This document shows, one piece after another, positions 26,900-35,952 of a stretch of DNA of 64,000 nt. Source of the DNA: Fulvivirga ligni. GTDB taxonomy: Bacteria; Bacteroidota; Bacteroidia; Cytophagales; Cyclobacteriaceae. Each line of letters opens with the position of its first letter. The first letter of the stretch is position 1. Both the position numbers and the translations under genes were made by a program. The notes beneath the pieces were generated by a model. The model searched no databases and was not told where the DNA came from. It saw nothing but the letters and a program-made list of their open reading frames with translations. The stretch covers positions 4,507,001-4,571,000 of the forward strand of contig NZ_CP089979.1 in assembly GCF_021389935.1 (NCBI RefSeq). The letters run 5' to 3'.

Positions 26900-27271
26900 A
26901 TGGAAAAATCTAAACTGCTCTTTACTATTAATGAAACAGTAAAAGCTTGTGAAAATCTCGCCACCATAAGCTCCAAAAATTGTGAAAACATGGATTGCCT
27001 GGGTTTGGCTATTGACTGTGCTGATGCCGGCATGATGCTCATTATGAAACTTAGCAACAATAGTGTTCCTCGCACTCTACTAAAACAATATACAGGTATA
27101 TGTCAGCAAATCATTAAGAAATGCGGTACTGCTGAAGGAGCTCATGCCTTACAGGCCGTTCAGATGTGTAAAAGTAGCATTACTGCAAGCGCAACCTATC
27201 TTGAAGAAGAACTACATCCAGACCACTACTTCCTTTCCTCATTATCATCTATGCCGCTTATGACAGCATAA
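26900..27271 (+). CDS. Four-helix-bundle Cys protein, DUF326/Csp-like
   Basis: 123 residues, no signal peptide. The helical spacing and conserved positions (ACENLATISSKNCEN, MDCLGLAIDCADAG, TGICQQIIKKCGT, AVQMCKSS) match the cysteine-bearing four-helix bundle of copper-storage (Csp3/DUF326) proteins, but only seven cysteines remain. Either a low-capacity metal-binding relative or a repurposed scaffold. Monocistronic, 220 bp from the divergent beta-helix gene. Confidence 0.5.
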   Translation: MEKSKLLFTINETVKACENLATISSKNCENMDCLGLAIDCADAGMMLIMKLSNNSVPRTLLKQYTGICQQIIKKCGTAEGAHALQAVQMCKSSITASATYLEEELHPDHYFLSSLSSMPLMTA

Positions 27272-27455
27272 AATGGTAATATAAATAAGACTTATTAAAG
27301 TGAATTATTAAGTGGTAATTGCTTATCTTAATAGAATACTGAAGTCTTATTAACAAAGTTTTGAAGGTTCTCAGATGATTTAATTTCTGCCAATTACCTC
27401 ATGATTGGCAAAATTTTTCATTTCAGAAACAGGTAACCTAAAACAAATAAACGCT

Positions 27456-27743
27456 ATGGACGAAGACAAAAAGGAGACTTTTAGGCAAATTCTGGATTAT
27501 TCTGAAAAGCTTAAAAATCAATCTCTTGATCTCAGGTCTAAATTAACTTCTCTTGTGCTTTATACTGAAGATGTTGAAAACATTGGCAAAGAAGAGAAAA
27601 ACTGTATCCTGAGCATCTGTGAGATTATCGGTAAGAAGAGTAATGAACTGATTTTCAGTGAAGAAAAGCTTCAAGAAGTCATTCATCAGCTCGCTAAAGG
27701 CAGAAATGTAAGCTCACATAATTACTCTCACTTTGAGAGTTAA
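27456..27743 (+). CDS. Small helical protein, unknown function
   Basis: 95 residues from the ATG at 27456 (the frame also opens at a TTG at 27405, but MDEDKKETFRQIL is a more natural start). Charged coiled-coil-like helices (DYSEKLKNQSLDLRSKL; EEKLQEVIHQLAKG). No family recognised. Its stop codon overlaps that of the convergent TIGR03915 gene by 4 bases. Confidence 0.5.
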   Translation: MDEDKKETFRQILDYSEKLKNQSLDLRSKLTSLVLYTEDVENIGKEEKNCILSICEIIGKKSNELIFSEEKLQEVIHQLAKGRNVSSHNYSHFES

Positions 27744-28498
27744 TTTTTTTCTGGCAAGTATTTCCAATACCTATGGGGAACATGTTTTAAATGCAGCTTA
27801 ATATTTGTCCTTTCTACAATTGTGGTGGCTTTAAAATAACTTTTCCATAGGTTTTCATATTCATCCTCGCCCTCATCTAGCACTGCCCTTTGTACTTTAT
27901 TTCTTCCCTGCCACTCAGCATTTTCCAGCACAATTTCTGATACCTTTTCCAAGTCATAAAAAATGCCATATTCTCGTTTAGTGTCATAAATCAGCCATTG
28001 TTGATCCTGATATCTGTCTTTAAAATGCTTAGGTAGCAATGCCATGACATCAAAATCCGGGGTAATGGTAGCCACATAGACTTCATCTTTTGTTTTCTGA
28101 AACCTCACAAAGGCATGCATGCGATGCACCTCTCTACCAATCATCTTCACCACCTTTTTCACCTCTAAAACATCCGGATGAGCATAATTGCTTTCTATAT
28201 TTTTATCTGATTTCAAGGCATAAGCTACATACCTGAAAATCACCATCTCAATCTGCGGAATTTCTGACAGCCAACATCTATAAAGATTGTTGATAGCCCT
28301 GGCACTCAGTTTTTTCTTCAAACCATTAATTACCCTAGACGCCCTCTCAACATCAGTATTTACCTCCAACGTTTCACCAAATAAGCCAGCCTGAAAATGG
28401 CTCTTTTTATGAATTTCATCTGGCCTGGTCTTTATATCATAAACTTCGAAGATTACCGATAAAAAGCCTTCATAGGTATCATCATAGATAAAAATCAT
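27740..28498 (-). CDS. TIGR03915-type DNA repair/metabolism protein (DUF4130)
   Basis: 252 residues. FIYDDTYEGFLSVIFEVYD at the start and HRMHAFVRFQKTKDEVYVA with the end HRYWKYLPEKN are signatures of the DUF4130/TIGR03915 family. Family members pair almost invariably with the TIGR03916 radical SAM protein, as here (2 bp apart, same strand). A role in DNA repair or base modification is predicted from family context; the reaction is not known. Confidence 0.88.
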   Translation of the reverse strand: MIFIYDDTYEGFLSVIFEVYDIKTRPDEIHKKSHFQAGLFGETLEVNTDVERASRVINGLKKKLSARAINNLYRCWLSEIPQIEMVIFRYVAYALKSDKNIESNYAHPDVLEVKKVVKMIGREVHRMHAFVRFQKTKDEVYVATITPDFDVMALLPKHFKDRYQDQQWLIYDTKREYGIFYDLEKVSEIVLENAEWQGRNKVQRAVLDEGEDEYENLWKSYFKATTIVERTNIKLHLKHVPHRYWKYLPEKN

Positions 28499-28500
28499 AA

Positions 28501-29733
28501 TTAGAAAAGAGTGAGTTGGCTATTCTTATCTTTAGACAATACAGCTGACTTTATTTTAAAAGGATCTTCCACCACACGCGCAATGGGTCTACCGGGAACA
28601 TCTATGAAATATTGAGCCCTGTTCATGGCAATTCCCATTTTCCTTAGATGCTCAAAGTTCAGCCGTCCGTACCTTCTAGCCTGGATGATCATATTCACCG
28701 ACTTCACCCCTACTCCTGGTATTCTTAGCAACATCTCCTTATCAGCCAGGTTTACATTCACAGGAAACAGATGCATATTCCGTAGCGCATAAGCTAACTT
28801 AGGATCTATTTTCAGATCTAAATGCTGATACTGATGGTTTACGATCTCATCTACCTGAAAGCCATAAAACCTTAGCAACCAATCTGCCTGATATAATCTG
28901 TTTTCACGAATAAGCGGAGGAGTTTTCAAAGCTGGTAGACGATTATCATCACTTACCGGTATATAGCCAGAGTAATAAACCCTTCTTAACCGCTGCTGAT
29001 TGTATAAATTATCGGCCAGCTTCAAAATATCGAAATCATTTTCAGGGCTTGCTCCTACTACCACCTGAGTACTTTGCCCTCCGGGTGCGAACCGTGGTGT
29101 AGATCGAAACCTCTTCTTCTCATCATTGTAAAGCTTGATACGATCAGTGAGAAAATTCATGGGCTTATATACCGATGAATGGTTCTTTTCAGGCGCTATC
29201 TTTTGCAATGATGGCTCAGATGGTATTTCCAGATTCACACTTAAACGATCGGCATACAAACCTGCCTCTTCCATTACCTCAGGGCTGCAACCAGGTATGA
29301 TTTTCAAATGAATGTAGCCATGAAAATTATGCTCTTCACGCAATGTTTTAGCTACCCTGATGAGTCTTTCATTAGTATAATCAGCATTCTTAAAAATGCC
29401 AGAGCTTAGAAAAAGCCCTTCTATATAATTTCTTCTGTAAAAATTAATGGTGAGGTCCACTACTTCTTTCACGGTGAAGGCAGCTCTTTGAATATCATTG
29501 CTAGACCTACTCACACAATAGGCACAGTCGTAGATACAATAATTAGTAAGAAGCAATTTCAGCAACGATATACATCTTCCATCTTCTGAGTAGCTATGAC
29601 AAATACCCATGGAAGATGAATTACCCAACCCTTTATCTTTATTTTTCCTGTTACTACCACTAGATGCACAGCTCACATCATATTTTGCGGCATCGGCCAA
29701 TATTTTCAGTTTATCATCCACGTTCATCTTCAT
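28501..29733 (-). CDS. TIGR03916 putative DNA modification/repair radical SAM protein
   Basis: 410 residues. Radical SAM cluster motif CX3CX2C in TNYCIYDCAYC (C66, C70, C73) after GICHSYSEDGRCISLLK; a TIM-barrel core to about 260; a helix-hairpin-helix segment near the C-terminus (LLRIPGVGVKSVNMII, about 335-350) suits DNA binding. Operon partner of the TIGR03915 gene downstream. A palindrome sits 10 bp upstream in the promoter shared with queE. Substrate unknown. Confidence 0.9.
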   Translation of the reverse strand: MKMNVDDKLKILADAAKYDVSCASSGSNRKNKDKGLGNSSSMGICHSYSEDGRCISLLKLLLTNYCIYDCAYCVSRSSNDIQRAAFTVKEVVDLTINFYRRNYIEGLFLSSGIFKNADYTNERLIRVAKTLREEHNFHGYIHLKIIPGCSPEVMEEAGLYADRLSVNLEIPSEPSLQKIAPEKNHSSVYKPMNFLTDRIKLYNDEKKRFRSTPRFAPGGQSTQVVVGASPENDFDILKLADNLYNQQRLRRVYYSGYIPVSDDNRLPALKTPPLIRENRLYQADWLLRFYGFQVDEIVNHQYQHLDLKIDPKLAYALRNMHLFPVNVNLADKEMLLRIPGVGVKSVNMIIQARRYGRLNFEHLRKMGIAMNRAQYFIDVPGRPIARVVEDPFKIKSAVLSKDKNSQLTLF

Positions 29734-29742
29734 ATTACAATT

Positions 29743-29761
29743 TTACTAAATATTTTAGTAA
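29743..29761. promoter_or_regulatory. Inverted repeat between radical SAM operon and queE
   Basis: TTACTAAA-TAT-TTTAGTAA, perfect 8-bp arms, in the 83-bp divergent intergenic region. A TAATTTTG box (29804-29811, matching the TAnnTTTG -7 consensus) lies 5 bases before the queE ATG, so that transcript may have almost no leader. Operator role inferred. Confidence 0.45.
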
Positions 29762-29816
29762 TTACTATCTAAATTAACGGATAGTATTTGACTTTTTTTC
29801 GTCTAATTTTGTAGCT

Positions 29817-30569
29817 ATGAAACTGGCGAAACTGAACGGAAAACCTGAAATATTCTATAGCATACAAGGTGAAGGAAAGAGCATTGGCAAGCCCAGTATT
29901 TTTGTTAGGACTTCGCTCTGTAATCTTCATTGCATTTGGTGCGACACTGATTACACCTGGAACTGGGAAAGTACACCATTTCCACATGAAAATGATGCGA
30001 AACCAGGCTATTCCAAATTCAAGAAATCAGAATACATAGAGGAGCTCACTACTGAGCAGATTGTGGACATTTTAAAGGAAATACCCTGCAAAAACCTGGT
30101 ATTGACCGGAGGAGAACCACTACTGCAACAAACTGAATTAAAGGAGCTTATGGCTGCTCTGAGGGCAGAAGATGAGAACTATTGGTTCGAAACAGAAACC
30201 AACGGCACCATTATCCCCAGTGATGAATTTGATTCGCTCATCAATCAATATAATGTAAGCGCTAAGCTTTCTAACTCTAATAATAGCGTAAGCCTGCGAG
30301 AGAAACCTGAGGCTTATACGTTCTTTTCTAATAATGAAAAGGCGGTTTTCAAGTTTGTAGTTGCTACCAAAACAGATTTGGAAGAAGTAACATCCCTGAT
30401 GAGAAAGTATGAAATCTCTCCCGAAACAGTGTTTCTTATGCCAGAGGGCACCACGGCAGACAAGCTTAATGAAAAGCAACAGTGGCTTGTAGAAGCCTGT
30501 AAGCACCTGGGCACCAACTATACAGATAGACTACATATTCACATTTACGGCAATAAAAGAGGTGTATAA
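29817..30569 (+). CDS. queE: 7-carboxy-7-deazaguanine synthase QueE
   Basis: Radical SAM enzyme converting 6-carboxytetrahydropterin to 7-carboxy-7-deazaguanine in the queuosine/7-deazaguanine pathway. 250 residues. Cluster motif CNLHCIWCDTDYTWNW (C35, C39, C42, CX3CX2C), IQGEGKSIGKPSIFVR upstream, and LVLTGGEPLLQQ for SAM binding. QueD, QueC and QueF are not in the window. Convergent with the SLC13 gene, one base apart. Confidence 0.93.
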   Translation: MKLAKLNGKPEIFYSIQGEGKSIGKPSIFVRTSLCNLHCIWCDTDYTWNWESTPFPHENDAKPGYSKFKKSEYIEELTTEQIVDILKEIPCKNLVLTGGEPLLQQTELKELMAALRAEDENYWFETETNGTIIPSDEFDSLINQYNVSAKLSNSNNSVSLREKPEAYTFFSNNEKAVFKFVVATKTDLEEVTSLMRKYEISPETVFLMPEGTTADKLNEKQQWLVEACKHLGTNYTDRLHIHIYGNKRGV

Positions 30570-30570
30570 T

Positions 30571-32373
30571 TTAAGTATAGAAAATGGGCACCAGAAAAGT
30601 TACTATAGCCCAGAAAATCACGCATAATAAACCTCCTACCTTTACAAAATCTGAAAACTTATAATTACCAGGCCCATAAATCATGGCATTAGTCTGGTAG
30701 CCCACTGGCGTTAAGAAGCTGGTATTAGCTCCGAATAAAATAGCTATAATCAAAGGCTCTGCGGGCATAGAAAGGCTGGCTGCCAGTTTAATGGCAATGG
30801 GCACCAGCAGAACCGCAGTGGCCTGATTTGAAACTATTCCAGTAAATAATACGGTGAATAAGAATAAAATAGAAATGACAAATCGTGGCTCATTCCCCCA
30901 AGCCAGTTGGGTGAAAAGGTCGGCTACTTTCTGATCTGCTCCAGTTTTAGCCATAGCTGCACCTAAAGGGATAAGACCGGCGAGAAGGAAAAATACTTTC
31001 CATTCCACGTTCTCGTAAGCCTTTCGAAAAGAGATACACTTGGTTAAAACCATCATGATGACTCCAAGCCAGGCACTTATTAATATTGGAAGTATATTAC
31101 TGACCGCTAGTAAAATTACTCCCATTAAAATAAGGACGGACATTACCAGCTTATCCCTTTGGTACAGATGTTTTTCAATGCTTTTCTTGGCTATTTTCTG
31201 TATGGTGACCCAATCATGACGAGAGTAAAATTTATCCCTCCCTGGCACGCCATCCATAAGTAAGATATCGCCAAACTTGATCTTATGATCCATCATTTTC
31301 TGCTGCCCTAGCAAGCCGCTTTTTCTCACAGCCAGTGGCACAGCATTATAATAACGCTCAAAGTTTACATCCTTAATTTTCTGATCTATCAAGTTAGAAT
31401 TAGGAGTGATGAGAGCTTCGAATAAAACTTCACCATTATCTTCCTCCTCTTCTGTAGCTTTAATGCTACTAATTCTGTAATGACTTCTAATTCTCAGATC
31501 TTCATCTTTATCTAACCTCAAAACCTCCTTAATGTTAGTTTTGATAACTAAAATATCGCCTTCTTTTAATTTATCTATCTGTACGGTGCTATGAGAGGCA
31601 TTTTCTCTAATAATTCTCAAGATTTTAAAATCCTCAGATTCTGCCAGTCGGGAGGCTTGTGCTAATTCCTTATCGATCAAAGTCGATCCAGGAATGATCT
31701 CAATTTCAGTAAGATAATCTTTGATTTCTATCTCACTATCCAGCACCTCTACATTCTTGGTGTTTTTCTTCAGGAAAAATCGGCCTATAAAAAGCATATA
31801 GATCACAAGGGCCACAAATAAGATCAGCCCTAACAGAGATAGGTCAAATATTCTGAACTTATCTACGCCATAGCTCTGGCTTATCGCATTGATTAGCAGG
31901 TTAGTAGATGTACCTATCATGGTGGAAGCCCCACCAATCATAGCAGCAAACGACAATGGCATAAGTAAAAGCCCTACGTTGACATTAGAATTCTTTGACA
32001 TTCTATATGCAACTGGAATGAAAACAGCCACTACAGCAGTAGTATTGATGAATGCTGATGCTATGGCAGCTGTGAGCATAAGCACAATCAATGTCCACCA
32101 TTCGGTTTTTCCGGTGAGTTTTAGAATCCTATCCCCCAAAGCATCCACTGCTCCGGTGTTTTTCAGCCCCTCACTTAGTATAAGCAGGGCCAGCACCGTG
32201 AGCGTAGCACTATTGCTAAAGCCTGAAGTACCTTCCTCCACAGAAAGAATTCCTGTGGCCATTAAGGCTACCATTACTATAATGGAAGTTAACTCTACAG
32301 CCACCCACCCCGTAACAAACAGCACTAGAGCTACTCCCAGAATAGCTAATAGCATGATGATGTCTAATGACAT
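30571..32373 (-). CDS. SLC13/DASS family permease with two RCK_C domains
   Basis: 600-residue inner-membrane transporter. TM-rich halves (1-200 and 400-600) contain the SNSATLTVLALLILSEG and NTTAVVAVFIPVA motifs and the mirrored SNQATAVLLVPIA with TSFLTPVGYQTN of the divalent anion:Na+ symporter family. Between them are two TrkA-C/RCK_C domains (about 218-290 and 315-385). Such fused proteins often carry sulfate, dicarboxylate or silicon-type anions; the substrate is not assignable. It overlaps the upstream DUF202 gene by one base. Confidence 0.88.
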   Translation of the reverse strand: MSLDIIMLLAILGVALVLFVTGWVAVELTSIIVMVALMATGILSVEEGTSGFSNSATLTVLALLILSEGLKNTGAVDALGDRILKLTGKTEWWTLIVLMLTAAIASAFINTTAVVAVFIPVAYRMSKNSNVNVGLLLMPLSFAAMIGGASTMIGTSTNLLINAISQSYGVDKFRIFDLSLLGLILFVALVIYMLFIGRFFLKKNTKNVEVLDSEIEIKDYLTEIEIIPGSTLIDKELAQASRLAESEDFKILRIIRENASHSTVQIDKLKEGDILVIKTNIKEVLRLDKDEDLRIRSHYRISSIKATEEEEDNGEVLFEALITPNSNLIDQKIKDVNFERYYNAVPLAVRKSGLLGQQKMMDHKIKFGDILLMDGVPGRDKFYSRHDWVTIQKIAKKSIEKHLYQRDKLVMSVLILMGVILLAVSNILPILISAWLGVIMMVLTKCISFRKAYENVEWKVFFLLAGLIPLGAAMAKTGADQKVADLFTQLAWGNEPRFVISILFLFTVLFTGIVSNQATAVLLVPIAIKLAASLSMPAEPLIIAILFGANTSFLTPVGYQTNAMIYGPGNYKFSDFVKVGGLLCVIFWAIVTFLVPIFYT

Positions 32374-32612
32374 TATTTTTTCAAAATCTTTTTCTGAAAT
32401 TTAAAATAGCGCATGGTACCATAGGCAGCCAAGCCTACACCTGCTAAAAGAAAAAAAGCCGCTAATACACTGAAAAGAATAGATACATAGAATTTAAATA
32501 TGAAAGCACTGATACCTAAAAGCGCCAAGGCCGCTCTGTAGTAAGACATTAATGTGCGCTCATTCGCCATCTGCGTCCTTATTCTAGCGAAATAATGTCT
32601 GTGGTCTCTCAT
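32373..32612 (-). CDS. DUF202 (YidH-type) membrane protein
   Basis: 79 residues. RIRTQMANERTLMSYYRAAL is the DUF202 signature, followed by two TM helices. It is translationally coupled (one-base overlap) to the SLC13/RCK permease, suggesting it is an accessory subunit or shares its regulation; that is inference. Confidence 0.85.
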   Translation of the reverse strand: MRDHRHYFARIRTQMANERTLMSYYRAALALLGISAFIFKFYVSILFSVLAAFFLLAGVGLAAYGTMRYFKFQKKILKK

Positions 32613-32627
32613 GTTTCTTCATCTATG

Positions 32628-32650
32628 AGATATGATTTAGCTTCATATCT
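32628..32650. promoter_or_regulatory. Inverted repeat between DUF202 and mscS
   Basis: AGATATGA-N7-TCATATCT, perfect 8-bp arms, 15 bp upstream of the DUF202 start and 83 bp upstream of the divergent MscS gene. Operator candidate. Confidence 0.4.
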
Positions 32651-32733
32651 AATGTCTAGTTGATTATTAAACACTGTTTGAAAATTAATGTTAAATTAGT
32701 TCTCCATATAGATTAAAAATTTGTTAATAGGGT

Positions 32734-33627
32734 ATGTTCAGTCAAATCAGTGATGCTTCCAAAATTGTTGTAAACAAGTTAGAAGGTTGGTTAGATCAGC
32801 TCATTATCATGCTGCCTAACATCGTTATTGCCATTCTGGTAATTGTAACTTTCTATATGCTCTCCAGGCTGGTAGAGCGGCTGCTCAACAATATCCTGCA
32901 CAGGTTTATGCATAATGAATCCGTGGTGAAGCTTATCCTTTCCATCACTTCATTTTTAATTGTGCTGGTAGGAATTATGGTGGCTTTGGGCGTGCTGAAA
33001 CTAGACAAGACTGTTACATCTGTTCTGGCAGGTGTGGGTGTTATTGGTCTGGCTTTGGGTTTTGCCTTTCAAGATGCAGCGGCTAACCTCATATCAGGCG
33101 TGATAATGGCAGTTCAGAGCCCTATCAACGTGGGAGACATCATAGAATCTAACGATGTATTTGGCACGGTGAAGACCATAGGACTAAGAGCTACCACCAT
33201 CTATGATCCTCAAGGTCAGGATGTTGTAATACCTAACAGGCTTATCTTCCAAAACCTTTACAGGCACTACACCATTAATGGAAGTCGCAGGATTGATTTG
33301 AAATGCGGCATCTCTTATGGTGACGATCTGGATAAGGTAGAGGAAGTAACTTTGGCGGCCATCAAGAAAATAACCTTTTTAGCGGAGCACAAAGATGTGG
33401 AGTTCTTCTTTACAGAATTTGGAGATAGCTCTATCAACTTCGTAGTGCGCTACTGGGTTAATTACAAAAGGCAGCCTGACTTTCTAAAAGCCCAAAGCGA
33501 AGGCATCAAAAATCTGAAAAAGGCCTACGATCAGAACGACATTACTATTCCATTCCCAATCAGAACATTGGATTTTGGCATAAAAGGTGGTGAAAAACTA
33601 TCTCAGGTACTAAAGAAGAATGATTAG
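32734..33627 (+). CDS. Small-conductance mechanosensitive channel, MscS family
   Basis: 297 residues. Three TM segments (about 24-50, 65-87, 92-128); the pore helix GVGVIGLALGFAFQDAAANL has the alternating Gly/Ala pattern of MscS TM3b, then the beta-domain motif SPINVGDIIESNDVFGTVK. A C-terminal alpha-beta domain follows. It releases solutes on hypo-osmotic shock. Its stop overlaps that of the convergent OMPLA-like gene by four bases. Confidence 0.92.
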   Translation: MFSQISDASKIVVNKLEGWLDQLIIMLPNIVIAILVIVTFYMLSRLVERLLNNILHRFMHNESVVKLILSITSFLIVLVGIMVALGVLKLDKTVTSVLAGVGVIGLALGFAFQDAAANLISGVIMAVQSPINVGDIIESNDVFGTVKTIGLRATTIYDPQGQDVVIPNRLIFQNLYRHYTINGSRRIDLKCGISYGDDLDKVEEVTLAAIKKITFLAEHKDVEFFFTEFGDSSINFVVRYWVNYKRQPDFLKAQSEGIKNLKKAYDQNDITIPFPIRTLDFGIKGGEKLSQVLKKND

Positions 33628-34601
33628 TCCTTCAGGTATTTCTTAAAATCCTTAAAGTTCAATGGATTGGTGGCTATTCCTAAGCGGAATACATCCATGG
33701 TTCGCATGAAATTGATATTATAGTAATCCTGCCCGTGATAATATTGAGCAAAGAAAGAAATCTCTGCCAGCCATTCAGGATAGTAATAATAAGTAAATTC
33801 AGTGATCAGCCTTTTGGATACATCGGCCGGTGAGTTGCCATTCATATCACCAAAAATCCACCCTGAATGCAGCTTTAACCGCGACCTGGCAAAAAAGCTG
33901 GTTTTAGACTGCCCGATAGGAATACGATAAATATTATAGGTAGCAAAGGTACGATAAGAACCATATAGATCTTCTATTTCTGGTAGGTACCATTTGGTCG
34001 GGTAAATTCTGAAGCCAAACTTTAAATTAGAGATATAATCAATATTGTTTCTTTTACGATTTTTAAAAGTAGAAATGCCTGCTTCCAGATACTCTACGGA
34101 GAAACTACCGTCTTCAATGTTGATCTCATCGGTATCATTACCCAAACTATCCTGCACGTAGAAAGGATCGTGCTGCCCGTTAGAATGGTGGCCGGCAGAC
34201 ACTTCCCAGTAAGCATGATCGAAAAGCACTCTACTAAAGAAAGAGTTATCCCACTCCTTTAATTCTCTATAGTAAGTGACCACCGGATTATAAGATGGCG
34301 CATATATTGGGAATGAATACTTATCATGAATTCTGAGCGTAAGATTTAAATTTAGCTCCAACGCCCAATTCACTGCACTCTTTTTAAGAAAATAACTACC
34401 GGAAAACCGTGCTTCAGTGATCAGCGGTGGCAAATTACCCACACCTTGAAAGAAAGTAAGGTAGGTAAGCTTGCGGTCAGCGTAAATAAGTGGTAGAAAA
34501 ACAGTTTGCCCTTTTGTCTGGGTTGAATCCGAAAGTATAGAATCCTGACCTTTGGCCATGAGCGAACAGGCCAAAAGTACTATCAATAAAAATTTCTTCA
34601 T
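33624..34601 (-). CDS. Outer-membrane phospholipase A (OMPLA)-like protein
   Basis: 325 residues with signal peptide (IVLLACSLMAKGQ). Alternating beta-strands suggest a barrel. The catalytic motif HHSNGQ (H138, S140) matches OMPLA HxSNG, and the strand FFAQYYHGQDYYNINFMRT resembles the conserved OMPLA C-terminal segment. A calcium-dependent phospholipid hydrolase of the outer membrane is the best call. The start is coupled to the NhaA stop (TAATG), which places a membrane-lipid enzyme and a Na+/H+ antiporter in one operon. Confidence 0.75.
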   Translation of the reverse strand: MKKFLLIVLLACSLMAKGQDSILSDSTQTKGQTVFLPLIYADRKLTYLTFFQGVGNLPPLITEARFSGSYFLKKSAVNWALELNLNLTLRIHDKYSFPIYAPSYNPVVTYYRELKEWDNSFFSRVLFDHAYWEVSAGHHSNGQHDPFYVQDSLGNDTDEINIEDGSFSVEYLEAGISTFKNRKRNNIDYISNLKFGFRIYPTKWYLPEIEDLYGSYRTFATYNIYRIPIGQSKTSFFARSRLKLHSGWIFGDMNGNSPADVSKRLITEFTYYYYPEWLAEISFFAQYYHGQDYYNINFMRTMDVFRLGIATNPLNFKDFKKYLKD

Positions 34602-35938
34602 TATGAGTTAATGCTCTTCTTTCTAAGAGATATAGATAAAACAATTAATCCTAAAATAGCAGCGGTAAAAGAGGCCAACAATATGGATATTTTGGCTACA
34701 TCGATAATTTCACCTCCGTCAAAAGCCAGATTGGTAATGAACAAGGACATGGTGAAACCTATACCAGCCAGTAAACCAATACCTGCCATTGCACCCCAAT
34801 TAGCTCCTTTTGGTAGTTGTCCAAAACCCAGCTTGATGCCAATCCAGCTAAACCCGAATACACCTAGGAATTTACCTAAGATAAGACCTATCATAATTCC
34901 ATGACCCGCGGCATCTGTAAACACTTCTGTCCAGCCAGATTCGAAGGCAACTCCTGCATTAGCAAGAGCAAAAACGGGGATAATAAAGAAAGCATTAAAA
35001 CCACTCAGGCTGTTCTCCAGTCTTAATAGGGGCGATCTTGACTTTTTAGTATAATCTCTGATTTCATTAACTATATCAAGCTGCTTTTTATCCTTCAGAG
35101 CACTTTTGTGCTCAAGGTCTCTTTCTTCCAGTTCTTTAAGTTTCTCCTCAGTTTTTTGTTTGAACACTTTGGTTCCCATTTTCACTTTCACCGGTATAGC
35201 TAAAGCTAACAGAACACCGGCCAGTGTGGCATGTACGCCGCTCATGAGGAAGGCTACCCAAAGCGCTATTCCAATAATTATATAAACCGCTATACTCCTG
35301 ACACCAAGCAAATTAAGAGCAAAGAGGACTACCATAAGTCCTCCACCTATGCCAAGGCTTATCCAGGAAATATCGGAGCTGTAAAACAGCGCAATGACCA
35401 AAATGGCTCCTATATCATCTACAATGGCTAAAGCCGTAAGAAAAACCTTCAAGGGCATAGGCACACGCTTGCCCAGCAGGGCAATTATACCTAAAGAATA
35501 GGCAATATCGGTAGCCATAGGCACTCCCCAACCTTTTAGATGTTCACCTCCAGCATTGAACAGCACATATATCAACGCCGGAGTTAGCATACCTCCAATA
35601 GCGGCAATAACGGGTAAGGTAGCATTCTTTTTATCAGCCAACTCTCCTACCAAGAACTCACGTTTCAGCTCCAGCCCTACCACAAAAAAGAAAATCACCA
35701 TAAGACCGTCATTGATCCAATGATGAAGTGATCGATTAATGCCAAAATCCTCGTTAGCAATTACATATTTTTCTTTCCAGAAGTGCTCATAACCTTCAGC
35801 CAGTGGGCTATTCATGATCCCAACGGCCACCAGCGTAGCTATAATTAAAAGTAAACCACCAATCTTTTCTCTATTGGCAAAATTTCTAGCTGTAGACTTT
35901 ACATAATCTACCGGGGTGGTACCCACATGTTCTTCCAT
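34601..35938 (-). CDS. nhaA: Na+/H+ antiporter NhaA
   Basis: 445 residues, about 12 TM segments. NhaA hallmarks: VPMATDIAYSLGIIALLG and the ion-binding aspartate pair in ALAIVDDIGAILVIALFY, plus the N-terminal WINDGLMVIFFFVVGLELKR. The cytoplasmic loop around 255-300 is unusually long and charged (KTEEKLKELEERDLEHKS) compared with the E. coli protein (388 residues). It exports Na+ in exchange for protons, in keeping with a saline habitat. Coupled to the downstream OMPLA-like gene. Confidence 0.95.
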   Translation of the reverse strand: MEEHVGTTPVDYVKSTARNFANREKIGGLLLIIATLVAVGIMNSPLAEGYEHFWKEKYVIANEDFGINRSLHHWINDGLMVIFFFVVGLELKREFLVGELADKKNATLPVIAAIGGMLTPALIYVLFNAGGEHLKGWGVPMATDIAYSLGIIALLGKRVPMPLKVFLTALAIVDDIGAILVIALFYSSDISWISLGIGGGLMVVLFALNLLGVRSIAVYIIIGIALWVAFLMSGVHATLAGVLLALAIPVKVKMGTKVFKQKTEEKLKELEERDLEHKSALKDKKQLDIVNEIRDYTKKSRSPLLRLENSLSGFNAFFIIPVFALANAGVAFESGWTEVFTDAAGHGIMIGLILGKFLGVFGFSWIGIKLGFGQLPKGANWGAMAGIGLLAGIGFTMSLFITNLAFDGGEIIDVAKISILLASFTAAILGLIVLSISLRKKSINS

Positions 35939-35952
35939 AAATCTTTCTTGAA

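Noticed and set aside
31889-32404. 171-codon plus-strand ORF opposite the SLC13 permease
   Set aside because: Ser/Thr/Ala-rich shadow of a hydrophobic gene; no start context and no family pattern.
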